A stretch of 64,000 bases of DNA, from contig JARJPL010000147.1 of NCBI GenBank assembly GCA_030782805.1, positions 62,001 through 126,000 of the forward strand, read 5' to 3'. Numbering within the stretch: position 1 is the stretch's first letter; the number at the start of each line of letters is the position of its first letter. The notes beneath the pieces were generated by a model that made no database searches, was not told where the DNA came from, and was given only the letters and a program-made list of their open reading frames with translations. A program made the position numbers and the translations under genes. Origin of the DNA: Aschersonia sp. MBC 622. Taxonomy: Eukaryota; Ascomycota; Sordariomycetes; Hypocreales; Clavicipitaceae. This document shows positions 12,433 through 21,288 of this stretch, piece by piece.

Positions 12433-13030
12433 CACGGTACCGTTGTGACGTGGGCCACTTGAGTATAGAACGGCAAGCGACGACACTCGCCAGAGTGTGT
12501 ACATTTTGATTGGAGGGCGTTGAAGCATTTAATCATGGGTTTTTTGAACGGAGAAAAAAAGAGGCCAGGCAAGGCCACAGTACGCGTACGTCTTGGAGCT
12601 TGTAAATTTTATGGATTTGCACATTTTAGCATAGTAATAGGCGCATACACGGGTGTAAAGCACAAGCACGTCAAGTTTCGAACGGAGTTTGATTCTATTC
12701 TTGAAATTTTTTTTGATGGATTATTGTTCTTTATATAGCTCAAATAAAGAGACTTAAGAAGTCGGTGCTCATAAATCAGAGCAGTTGAAAACAAAAACCT
12801 AGCTATGTACTACCGTGCAAATGCCATACAAGTTTATATCATGAAGAAGCGTGCTAACAATCAAAATGAAAAGTCTTGCGTGTGAGAACCTTGCACCACT
12901 CTTGGCAAACAAGGCCAAGTTTTTGCAAAACAAAAGAAAGGGCGACGTGACCAAAAGTTACAACGACAAGACGAAGAGAATCTTTGCGGTTTTTTTGGGG
13001 GGGGGGATATTCCTGCAAGCAGCACTTGCT
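12433..13030. other. Convergent 3' flanks of SSL1 and HPPD
   Basis: AT-rich sequence between two convergent genes, holding both 3' UTRs. No additional gene is visible. A G8 run lies close by at about 12997-13005, still outside the HPPD stop. Confidence 0.5.
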
Positions 13031-14263
13031 TTACAGGTTACCACGCTCGGCCTGCTCACGCTCAATGGCCTCAAAGAGGCTCTTGAAGTTGCCGGCGCCA
13101 AAGCCCTCAAAGTGATTACGCTGGATAATCTCAATGAAGACGGTCGGGCGGTCCATGAGGGGCTTGGTGAAGAGCTGGAGCAGATAGCCGCCCTCGTCGT
13201 AGTCGATGAGAATGTTGAGGCGCTGGATGGTGTCGAGGTCCTCGCGCAGCTCCCACGCGCGCTTCTCCGTCTTGAGGCGGTGGCGCATGGTGTCGTAGTA
13301 CGTCTGCGGGACGTTGATGAAGTCGACGCCGCGGGCGCGCAGCGCGGTGACGGCGCCGATAATGTCCGGGGTGAGGAGGGCAATGTGCTGGACGCCCGGC
13401 CCGCTGTTGAAGACGACGTACTCTTCAATCTGCGATTTCTTCTTACCCGGCGCGGGCTCGTTGATGGGCATCTTGACGAGGTTGTTGGGCGACGCCATGA
13501 CGACGGAGGAGAGCGCGGAAAACTCGGTGCTGATTTGGTTGTCGTCGACGGACCAGAAGCGGTGAAAGGAGAGGGCCGTCTCGTAGAAGTTGCAGGCGGC
13601 ATTCATCTCGTCCCAGTCCTGGTTGCCGACGCAGTGGTCGATGCGGGCGAGCGGTACCGCCGGCGCGCTGACGCTGCTGGTCGACGGCTTTCCGGCGCGG
13701 AACCCGGGCATAAAAGTGCCCGTGTAGCCCGCGCGGTTGACAAGCGTGTGCGTCGTGTCGCCATACGTGCGAATCACCGCCGTCGTCACCGCACCGTGCT
13801 CATCGTCGGTCACAGTCCGCGGCGGCTGCACCGCCACCGCGCCGCCCCGGACCGCACCATCATACACGGCCGCGACATTGTCCACTTCAAAAGCCACGTC
13901 CTTGACGGCGTCGCCGTGACGCTCCAGATGCGCATACATGTCAACGAGCAGCTGGCGCTCGTGGGCGGAAATGTTGGCCGCCCCCGCCTCGTCGTCGGCG
14001 GGCAGGTGCACGGCGGAGCGCAGCGGCGAGGTAAAGACGAAGCGCACGGCATTGTTGGAGACGACGTACGAGGCAAAGAAGCGCGAGCCCGTCTCGAGGC
14101 CGCGGTAGGCCTCGACGTGGAAGCCAAACAGCGTCGTGTAGTACGAGGCGGCCTGCTTGGCGTTGCCTACCCACCAGGTGACGTGGTCGTAGCCGGTGAA
14201 GTTGCCGACGGGCGCGGCGGCGTCGGCGGGGCGGGAAGTGGTGGCGATGGCGGAGGGAGCCAT
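13031..14263 (-). CDS. 4-hydroxyphenylpyruvate dioxygenase
   Basis: Non-haem iron(II) enzyme converting 4-hydroxyphenylpyruvate to homogentisate, the second step of tyrosine breakdown and also the entry to pyomelanin. A single exon encodes 410 residues, standard length. The N-terminal vicinal-oxygen-chelate domain starts GYDHVTWWVGNAKQAASYY. The catalytic domain holds the iron ligands His210 (ARIDHCVGN), His293 (GVQHIALLT) and Glu378 (VFIEIIQRN), spaced as in human HPD. The C-terminal gate segment GFGAGNFKSLFEAIEREQ is complete. An upstream in-frame ATG would add 55 residues unlike the family, so the MAPSA start is preferred. No homogentisate dioxygenase, maleylacetoacetate isomerase or fumarylacetoacetase gene lies nearby. 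Instead a TTC36-like gene is divergently placed 2.3 kb away. Confidence 0.96.
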   Translation of the reverse strand: MAPSAIATTSRPADAAAPVGNFTGYDHVTWWVGNAKQAASYYTTLFGFHVEAYRGLETGSRFFASYVVSNNAVRFVFTSPLRSAVHLPADDEAGAANISAHERQLLVDMYAHLERHGDAVKDVAFEVDNVAAVYDGAVRGGAVAVQPPRTVTDDEHGAVTTAVIRTYGDTTHTLVNRAGYTGTFMPGFRAGKPSTSSVSAPAVPLARIDHCVGNQDWDEMNAACNFYETALSFHRFWSVDDNQISTEFSALSSVVMASPNNLVKMPINEPAPGKKKSQIEEYVVFNSGPGVQHIALLTPDIIGAVTALRARGVDFINVPQTYYDTMRHRLKTEKRAWELREDLDTIQRLNILIDYDEGGYLLQLFTKPLMDRPTVFIEIIQRNHFEGFGAGNFKSLFEAIEREQAERGNL

Positions 14264-16540
14264 GATGTGGAAATGTGAAGCGGTTGGTAAATGGGTGTTG
14301 GTCTTTATGGGAGAGTGACAAGGTGGTGTGATGCCAAGCACTTGCACTGTGAGAGTAAACGGGTTTCTAGCCTGTTGGAATAATGGGCACAGATGGACAA
14401 GATGATTGTACAGGGTTAAAAGTAACAAGAAGCAGAAACAATCTAGTGTCGAAGAAGGGGGGGTCTCAGAAGTCTTATAAAAGCCCCGGGGGGGTCATGG
14501 TCGCTCGGTCGGCTTAGCTGGGGGGCAGGAGAGGGAAAGCAAAATGTGTGTGTCAGGCTTATTTTCGAGGATTCTCATTCGTCTCCAAGCATGTAGGCCC
14601 AGGTTTCCCCCCCCCCTTCCCTCCGTGTGTTTGAAATGACGGCAGCGGCGGTCGCTGGATGCCTACCTACTTTTTGCCTGTCTGCCGCCGAACCCGTGAA
14701 AGCCGCGCCGGAAATGCCCCGCGCCCCCCATCCCCGCGGCCGGTGCGATTTGAGCCGCACATCTTTGCTCGTTCCGCACTGGTGGATGCTCATGTGACGG
14801 CTCTCGACGGCGAATATGTACAGCGCGTAGGGTACTTTTTTTTCTGTTTCTCTTTTTCTCAGCGATTCGAACTGGTTTTTTCTTAATTAGTGATCCTTTT
14901 TTTTAAAGGGGAATATTTTATTGTCGACAACGGCATTCTCCCCTGTTCAGAATTGATGTGTTGGTGGGGAAACAGCAAGCCGTCCCCCGGAATCGAAATT
15001 GACAGTGTCTCACTCGTATCTGCCATTGTCTAGCTCATTTAAAGCAAAAAATCATTAACACAACAAGTACTTACTTTCAACTGTAAAACGTGAATTTGAT
15101 GTAATATTCACTCGCTGTGGCCCCGATCGCCAACAACGTCACACAACCGCAACCCATTTCGCAAAGCCGCCGCCGGGTGGCGGTCCCCATCTGCCGCAAA
15201 TCTCGGAATGGGGGGCGAAAAAAAGAGATGCGGAATTGGAGCGCGCCTAGAATAAAACCGCCGCTAGTTTCCAAAAGTGATAAGTTGACAAAAAGGCAGA
15301 AAGTAAAAAGGAAAAAAAAAAGAGTCGGGCTCCGTTCAAAGCCGCTCCTTGCCGTCCCCAGTATTTATTCTGGCCATTCCGCTTAGGTCGCGTCTCCACA
15401 TTTGCCGCTTTTGGATCGTCGCCAGCTCGGTGTAATTGTTTATGCAAGATGCACCAAACTGCTTGATGCCTTTGAACTATTTTCTTTTGGGCGAGAGAAT
15501 ATTTATTGATAAATGGATGCGGAATAGGCTTTCCGCAGGCTAGGTCTCATCATCCAAGACAATACAGAGGTTTTACTATGCTGTGCCGCTGTACAAGGCC
15601 GTGCGCCTTTACTAGCACCAATTAGAAAATCATGTGTTATAGAGGAAGACGAAGCATAGACACCTAAGCGTAGAGTTTCCAAAGATAAATGTCGCTGGTG
15701 GAGTGTAATCTCGGCGTGTTTGATAACATGCCTCTGTAGATTCCCGCCATGTCCTGTGCGTCTAACCTGACATTCATCCTCTTTTATATAGTTGAACCGC
15801 CAACACGCCAACGAGACCAGTAGTAAATGTGAGGAGACCTGTCGCACGAAATGACAGGACAAATAGCAGTCGAATATCCACTGTGATACACACAACTCTT
15901 GTTCAACTACAGATCCTCAGCATACCGTTGATAGGATGTGTCACCCTCACACTACCAGGATAATGCTCGTCTAGGATATACTGCTGAGGCACTCTTCAAG
16001 TATCGAGTCTGGGAGACTATAAATACACGAAAATGCTGAATTTTGAGCTCCCAGTCGTGGCGTGGGCGGCATTTGCGCCAATGCATCAAGGCTGTTGGGC
16101 GCCAGACATGGCGTGGAGTATGCCGTCGTTAGCCGCAGGGCAGTTCTCTTGTAGTTGGCAACGGCATGAGTAATAACCGCTTGTAATAACAGAGTCGTTG
16201 AGGTAACTTGAACAAGCATCAAGGCCACGATGAAGCAAAATCAGTAGCTTTCATTTTATCAAGCAAGTATGAAGAATCCTCCCCATGGAAAACGCGGAAT
16301 CCATCGCACAGGTCGGCGCAGACTAAGCCCCGCGCCATGACGGAAGTGGTGGGGTGGCGTCCGGTTCAACATGGTAAAGACTACACACCTCCGAAACGAG
16401 GAAACATATAATAAATACATCAGCACACCCTACCCCAAATACAAGCCGTAGCTCCTAAAACCCCAAGACAGCGATACGCGACACTTCGAACGTCTTCCCG
16501 TTCGCATCACACTCACCCCCCCCCCCCTCACCTGCCCGTC
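14264..16540. other. Divergent intergenic region between HPPD and TTC36-like genes
   Basis: 2277 bases between the two start codons. Homopolymer runs occur (C near 14610, T near 14840-14905, C near 16515-16526). Short open frames such as 15503-15895 minus are unrecognisable. This stretch should hold both promoters. I could not assign transcription-factor sites with confidence. Confidence 0.5.
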
Positions 16541-17380
16541 ATGGCTGTCCACGTCGACCTCTCCCAGCGGGACATGAACGTCCTCGAAAAGATGCGCGAC
16601 CCCGACTTCAACCCGGAAGCTAGCCTCGTGCTCGACGAGCGACTGCCGCGCGACCCGCACCTGACCGACCCGCACCTCTACGACGAGGTGTCGGCCCGCG
16701 AGCGCGCCATCATCCAGTCCCTGCAGGCGCTCGAGACGGAGCTCGCGCAGACGCAGGCCCCCGACAGCGACGAGCGCGCCGTCGCCGGCTACCGCTCCGC
16801 CATCACACAGCTCAGCGCTCTCATAGCCGCGCACCCGCAGTACGCCAGTGCCCGCAACAACCGCGCGCAGGCCACGCGCCGCCTCTACGGCGACCTGATG
16901 TTGCTCGGCGTCACCACATCCGCCAGCAGCAGCGCCGCCTCGATGCCGCTGCTGCCCGCGCCCGACCGCGCCGAGAAGCGCGCGGCGGCCGCGCTCGCAC
17001 TCGAGGACCTGGACGCCTCGGTCGCGCTGCTCACGCCTGAGCGGCTCGCGACACCCATGGCCCCGACGGCGGCGCGCACGCTGTCGAGCGCGCTGACGCA
17101 GCGCGGCGCCGTCTACCTGCAGACGGGCAAGATGCTGGCCGCGGACCACCACCGCACGCTCGACGTCGACCCCGGCCGTCGCGAGAGCGCGTGGTCGGCG
17201 CATAACTTCCAAGAGGCCGCGTCGCACAACCTCGCGCTGGGCGGCCGCTACGGCAACGAAATCGCAAAGAACCTCGCCGTGAGCGTCAATCCGACCGCGA
17301 AGCTGTGCGGCCAGATTGTCCGCGAGGCGATGCGCAAGGAGTATGGGCCTGGCTTCATGGGACCCGAGGCTGAGGAGTAG
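16541..17380 (+). CDS. TTC36-like tetratricopeptide protein
   Basis: Intronless, 279 residues. The core matches the TTC36 family: a helix pair leading to AHPQYASARNNRAQATRRLYGD, a second repeat with LALEDLDASVALL, a third with ALTQRGAVYLQTGKM, and the closing segment NPTAKLCGQIVREAMRKEYG. That last segment corresponds to the NPYAALCNRML end of the animal proteins. The N-terminal ~55 residues (LSQRDMNVLEKMRDPDFNPE) also follow the family pattern of NPD-type residues before the repeats. An Ala/Ser-rich insert near residues 125-145 is unusual. Mammalian TTC36 is reported to bind HPPD and prevent its degradation. The fungal role is not known to me, and the neighbouring HPPD gene makes the same job plausible. 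Confidence 0.82.
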   Translation: MAVHVDLSQRDMNVLEKMRDPDFNPEASLVLDERLPRDPHLTDPHLYDEVSARERAIIQSLQALETELAQTQAPDSDERAVAGYRSAITQLSALIAAHPQYASARNNRAQATRRLYGDLMLLGVTTSASSSAASMPLLPAPDRAEKRAAAALALEDLDASVALLTPERLATPMAPTAARTLSSALTQRGAVYLQTGKMLAADHHRTLDVDPGRRESAWSAHNFQEAASHNLALGGRYGNEIAKNLAVSVNPTAKLCGQIVREAMRKEYGPGFMGPEAEE

Positions 17381-17620
17381 AGCGCCATTCACGATGCGCC
17401 GCAGAAGCTGGTCCTCGGCTGATCGTTTTCTTTTGTTTGGTTTGTGTGCTCATTGGGGGTATCAAGATCGTATTACTATACAGTAGCTACTAGCATTGGG
17501 AGGACATTATAATGGCGTTTTGGTGTCTGCTTTATGACGCTTTTGATGAGACCGGCGCCGATTTAAGACCGAGTCGGCTATAGAAAACGAGTCAGCAAAT
17601 ATATAAAAATGAGAAATGGA

Positions 17621-17788
17621 TCAACACTGTGAGTGATCGTACCGGAGTCCTGTTTGAATCGTTTGGCTCGTGCTGTAGCCCTTGGCCTCTTCCTCTCGGT
17701 TGATGCGTAGGCCGGCCGCCGCCAAACCAATGACGACCGCAAAGATGGGATCAGCCACCTTTGATATAATGTAAGTCGGCGCAGGCAT
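17621..17788 (-). CDS. NCE101: Nce101-like non-classical export protein
   Basis: A 55-residue single-exon protein: MPAPTYIISKVADPIFAVV, one hydrophobic span running into IGLAAAGLRINREEEAKG, then a short polar tail. The PIFAVxIGLAAAxxRINREE core is the signature I recall for the fungal Nce101 family, small membrane proteins linked in yeast to export of leaderless cargo. An in-frame upstream ATG at 17854 would add 22 residues that lack family character. The gene is divergent from eL27, with 312 bases between start codons. Confidence 0.75.
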   Translation of the reverse strand: MPAPTYIISKVADPIFAVVIGLAAAGLRINREEEAKGYSTSQTIQTGLRYDHSQC

Positions 17789-18100
17789 TTTGAGTACCGG
17801 CAAATGCAGCTCTGAATGAATTGGTTTCGGGGTGAGTGAGCTGTCGAGCAACAAAAGTCCGAGATGAGGTGATGACTAAGAAACCGTTCCCTCCAAACTG
17901 AGATCACGTGCAGTGCATCCCACCTACTGCACACTTTTGCTTCATGCTTCACGTGATCGGGCACGCTCGCTTGGGAAACAGCCCACAAACCCCAAAAAAT
18001 TTACCAAGCCCAAATTTACTGTATCACGGCTTTTGTGTCCCGAAAGTGTGTTTCTGAAAAACCTCTGATCCCACACACCACAGCCCCTCCGCCCGACAAG
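17789..18100. promoter_or_regulatory. Bidirectional promoter with two TCACGTG boxes (Nce101 / eL27)
   Basis: The 312-base divergent spacer contains TCACGTG at 17904-17910 and the full palindrome TCACGTGA at 17949-17956. This is the E-box core bound by Cbf1-type bHLH factors, which control ribosomal protein genes in several ascomycetes (Candida is the best-known case). The boxes lie about 117-190 bases from either start codon. Their function here is inferred. Confidence 0.5.
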
Positions 18101-19149
18101 ATGAAGTTCCTCAAGGTCGGCCGTGTCGCCATCATCACCCGAGGCCGCTATGCCGGCAAGAAGGTACGACTTTTTAAATTTATTGGGAGATTCGCCGTTG
18201 CTGGGTTCGGAAGAGATTGGTCGCCGCCAAAAAGTTGGACAGGGTCTTGAGAAAATATCCAACGGAAACAATGAAGAGAGAAAGCTGCTACGACAATGCG
18301 CATACGAATTGACATCCGATTACCGTCATTGATCATTCACCTGTGGTCGATTTGCTAAACATGCGACCGAGCTACGACGGTATAAGGTCTCTTGACACTG
18401 GCATCGATTGGAACGACGCCATACTGAGATCGAGCGCAAGAAACGCTTCCGATTACCGTCACATTGCTGCGACGCTCCTAGATATACGTTTCAGCACCGA
18501 TTTTGACCGACTTACTACAAGTTTCAATATCACGGCAGCTTCTCTCTCGATTTGGACCGCTGGACGTTTTCAAGAGACCTCATATCCTTGGTTCTTGGCC
18601 TGCGACAGCCAACTCTTCCTCCACGCCGAACTCACGAACCGCGACACAAACCCTTTTCCCCGTGCTGTCCGACCTCGCCCCATGCTAACCCTTTTCCTTA
18701 ACCAGGTCGTCATCATCCAGCCCGTCGACAACGGCAACAAGCCCCACCCCTTCGGCCACGCCGTCGTCGCCGGCATCGAGCGCTACCCCTCCAAGATTAC
18801 CCGCCGCATGTCCAAGACTCGCCAGGAGAAGCGCTCCAAAGTTAAGCCTTTTATCAAGGTCATTAACTACAACCACCTGATGCCCACCCGCTACACCCTC
18901 GAGCTTGAGGGCCTCAAGGGCTCCGTCACCGCCGACACCTTCAAGGAGGTCTCGCAGCGCGAGGACGCCAAGAAGACGGTCAAGAAGGCCCTCGAAGACC
19001 GCTACACCAGCGGCAAGAACCGCTGGTTCTTCACCCCTTTGAGTAAGTTTTCCTTGTGCTCGCTTCGCTCGATATGCACGGAGAGAGAAGTGAGGTTGTT
19101 TCAGAGGAGTTTTTTTTTTTTGCTAACGAGGTTGAATTTAGGATTTTGA
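18101..19149 (+). CDS. RPL27: 60S ribosomal protein eL27
   Basis: Cytosolic large-subunit protein. Three exons: 18101-18163, 18706-19042 and 19142-19149, giving 135 residues as in yeast and other fungi. The start MKFLKVGRVAIITRGRYAGKK is followed after a 542-bp phase-0 intron by VVIIQPVDNGNKPHPFGHA, the KOW-containing N-terminal domain. The last exon is only 8 bases: a split Arg codon, Phe and stop, giving the conserved TPLRF end. Without that last splice the protein would run into the intron. The long first intron is typical of ribosomal protein genes in these fungi and contains a 14-base direct repeat. Confidence 0.97.
18315..18461 (+). repeat. 14-base direct repeat in eL27 intron 1
   Basis: TCCGATTACCGTCA occurs at 18315-18328 and again at 18448-18461, both inside the first intron. 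I found no convincing box C/D or H/ACA snoRNA around either copy. Confidence 0.6.
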
Positions 19150-19888
19150 GTCATACGGGATCCTTCCGTTATGGTCATGGGAGTTGGCGGGATGTAAAGA
19201 GCATTCGGATGGCACTTGAGGAACCCAGGGTTTTTCTTTTATAATGGGCTTCATGTGAAATTCGTCCAATTACAACACAAAAAAAATAAAACGACACAAA
19301 AATTTTACGTGAATCTCGCCTTTGCGCTGTGAAGACATGGTTTTGGCAGTGAATGAAATGGAGGCATAAAAGCAATGAGTATGTTGTCTTCTTTCAGGCT
19401 TGATATGATTCTGGCGTCAATAGCAAATAAACATGGAACACTTTCTCTACACCACTTGAACAGTAGATACTCAGTGTCTACACCACTATGTACAATTCGC
19501 AATCGACGCAGTATTTCAAATTCCAAATCATTTCTGCATTTCTATATGTATACTGTCCATTGTTCAACGCCGTTTAAAGAAAATGAAGGCTAGACTATTT
19601 TTTGTTCTTTTTTTGACGAGTTGCAGTTTGATTTTGGCATGCCTGCGTTGCGGACTTTTGCTGCTCTTGATCTTCGTAGTGCGTCGTGGCAAGCTGTCCT
19701 CGCGTCCTGCGCCTAGCTTGGCTAATTATACACGGGTCAAGGTTCCAAAAGTTGACACTTTTCCTGCGCTGCGCTCCATTGGGTTGTTGAGCTTGCAGAC
19801 TGTATTACAAGCGGTGTCAGGTCTACACCGCGAATTTGCTCCTGACAAGTGGTACGTCGTCGGCTTTTGATTGTGCATTGTGACCAAC
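19150..19888. other. Convergent 3' flanks of eL27 and the TPT transporter
   Basis: AT-rich downstream region shared by two convergent genes. Short open frames (for example 19583-19870 plus) have no recognisable features. Confidence 0.45.
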
Positions 19889-21288
19889 TCAGTTGGCATC
19901 AGTCTTGCCTATCTCACTAGTGACGTCGGCAACAAGCCCTCCAGGATTGTAGTTGGGCGCATATGAAGGGGCCAGGCTACTGAACAAGAGGGCGACGGTG
20001 AAGAAGATCATGACAATGATGCTGAGCTTGCGCAGAATAGGCTTGCGAGCACCAAACTCGGCCCATTGGCGAGAGGCCTCACCAGCATAGCCCTTGAGCT
20101 GGTCGTAGCCGAGCTTGTAGTAGACCATGCCGCCGAGAGCGATTGAGTAACCGAAGAACTGCAGGGGAGTAACGGGAGTGCCCCAGATCATCATGGAGGC
20201 GACGACGAGCAAGATGTCCTTAAAGACACCGCAGAGGGTCAAGACGACAGCGGATGTCTTGCCAATCTAAGTAGACAATGTAAGCAAAAGTACGGCACAG
20301 GTGCAGAGATGGAACTTACAAGAAAAACCACAGAGACGTTGAGCATAAAGGCGCAAAGACCGTTCAGGAAAAAAGTAAAGAGACCGACATGGTAAACCTC
20401 GGCCATGCTGACCTTGGGGACCTCCCAGAACAGAGCAACGAGACCGTTCATAGCAGCACAGACAGGAGCAAAGTAGTAGAGGGAGACGAGGGGGTCCATC
20501 TTGAAGTCGGCAGAGCTCAGAAGACGCTGAACCATGGTAAGACGAAGGGCCTCGAAGAGAATACCAGCCATTTGAAAGAGAAAGCCGACAAGAACGAAGT
20601 CGATCTCGCCGAACGAGGCAATGATGACACCAACGACGATGGCGGAAACGTTGAGGAACTGCTTGATGTTGGGCTGCGAGACACCCAGGCACCAGCCGGC
20701 GAGAAGGACAGCGACGGGCGTGGTAGCCTTGAGCATCTGGATAAAGGCAACAGACAGGTAGAGGTAGGTCAGGTTACCGCAAATCAAGCTCAGACTAAAG
20801 AAAAGACCGATAGGGACAACGGCGCGGAGGTAGACACGGCCAGTCATCTTGACATTTTTGCGACCATCGAGGACAGTGGTCCAGCGGGCGAGGGCCTGGG
20901 TGACGACGGTAGCAAAGACCAAGTGGTAGGTGGTGAGGATAACAGGGTAGCCTGCGGATGTATTAGTTTCAGTATACGAGTGTCGTAAAAGGTGTCGCGG
21001 TCGAGTGGAAACGTACGGAATTTGAGGGTATCCAGAATCCACTTGTTGAAGAGGATGACGGAGGAGGAGAAGCCAATCCAAACGCTTGAACGAGTTGGTT
21101 AGTTACTTGTTCTCAAACTATGCGAGCAGAAAGCAGCGCGCAAGATGGACCTACAGAACATAGAGAGCCGGATGAATGCTGCCGGTAGCAGGCTGAGGCT
21201 TCTCCGAGGCAGGGTTGACGGTAGGGAGAACTGGCGCAGCGTTGCGAGGCGCATCGCCAGACACGCGCACCTTGTCTTCGGTAGACAT
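19889..21288 (-). CDS. TPT/DUF250-type nucleotide-sugar or triose-phosphate transporter
   Basis: Drug/metabolite-superfamily carrier of the TPT family, about ten membrane spans, probably Golgi or ER. Four exons: 21288-21155, 21084-21017, 20951-20320 and 20266-19889, giving 403 residues. Diagnostic segments are HPALYVLVWIGFSSSVILFN and KWILDTLKFRYPVILTTYH, then SVAFIQMLKATTPVAVLLAG in the middle, KTSAVVLTLCGVFKDILLVV and FFGYSIALGGMVYYKLGYDQ. A short Pro/Ala-rich cytosolic N-tail precedes the first span, and a hydrophobic segment plus polar tail follows residue 360. Fungal members are usually annotated only as DUF250/TPT membrane proteins. The substrate cannot be read from the sequence. All introns are 53-71 bp with consensus ends. 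Confidence 0.9.

Noticed and set aside
12851..14278. 475-codon plus-strand open frame across HPPD
   Set aside because: Antisense shadow of the HPPD gene. Its translation is repetitive Ala/Val/Asp/Gly with no family features, produced by high GC3 of the real gene.
16430..17392. 320-codon minus-strand open frame across the TTC36-like gene
   Set aside because: Antisense shadow; Arg/Val/Ala-rich and without similarity, whereas the plus frame has the TPR family motifs.
18164..18705. Intron-hosted snoRNA in eL27
   Set aside because: I looked for box C/D (RTGATGA with CTGA) and H/ACA patterns and found no convincing pair.
18343..19149. 268-codon open frame covering the eL27 intron and exons
   Set aside because: Its upstream part is the 542-base eL27 intron and its end runs through intron 2. 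Splicing gives the exact conserved eL27 protein.
8904..21288. Secondary-metabolite or catabolic gene cluster
   Set aside because: The genes are housekeeping or unrelated in function and orientation; no backbone synthase, no tailoring enzymes and no other tyrosine-pathway genes are present.
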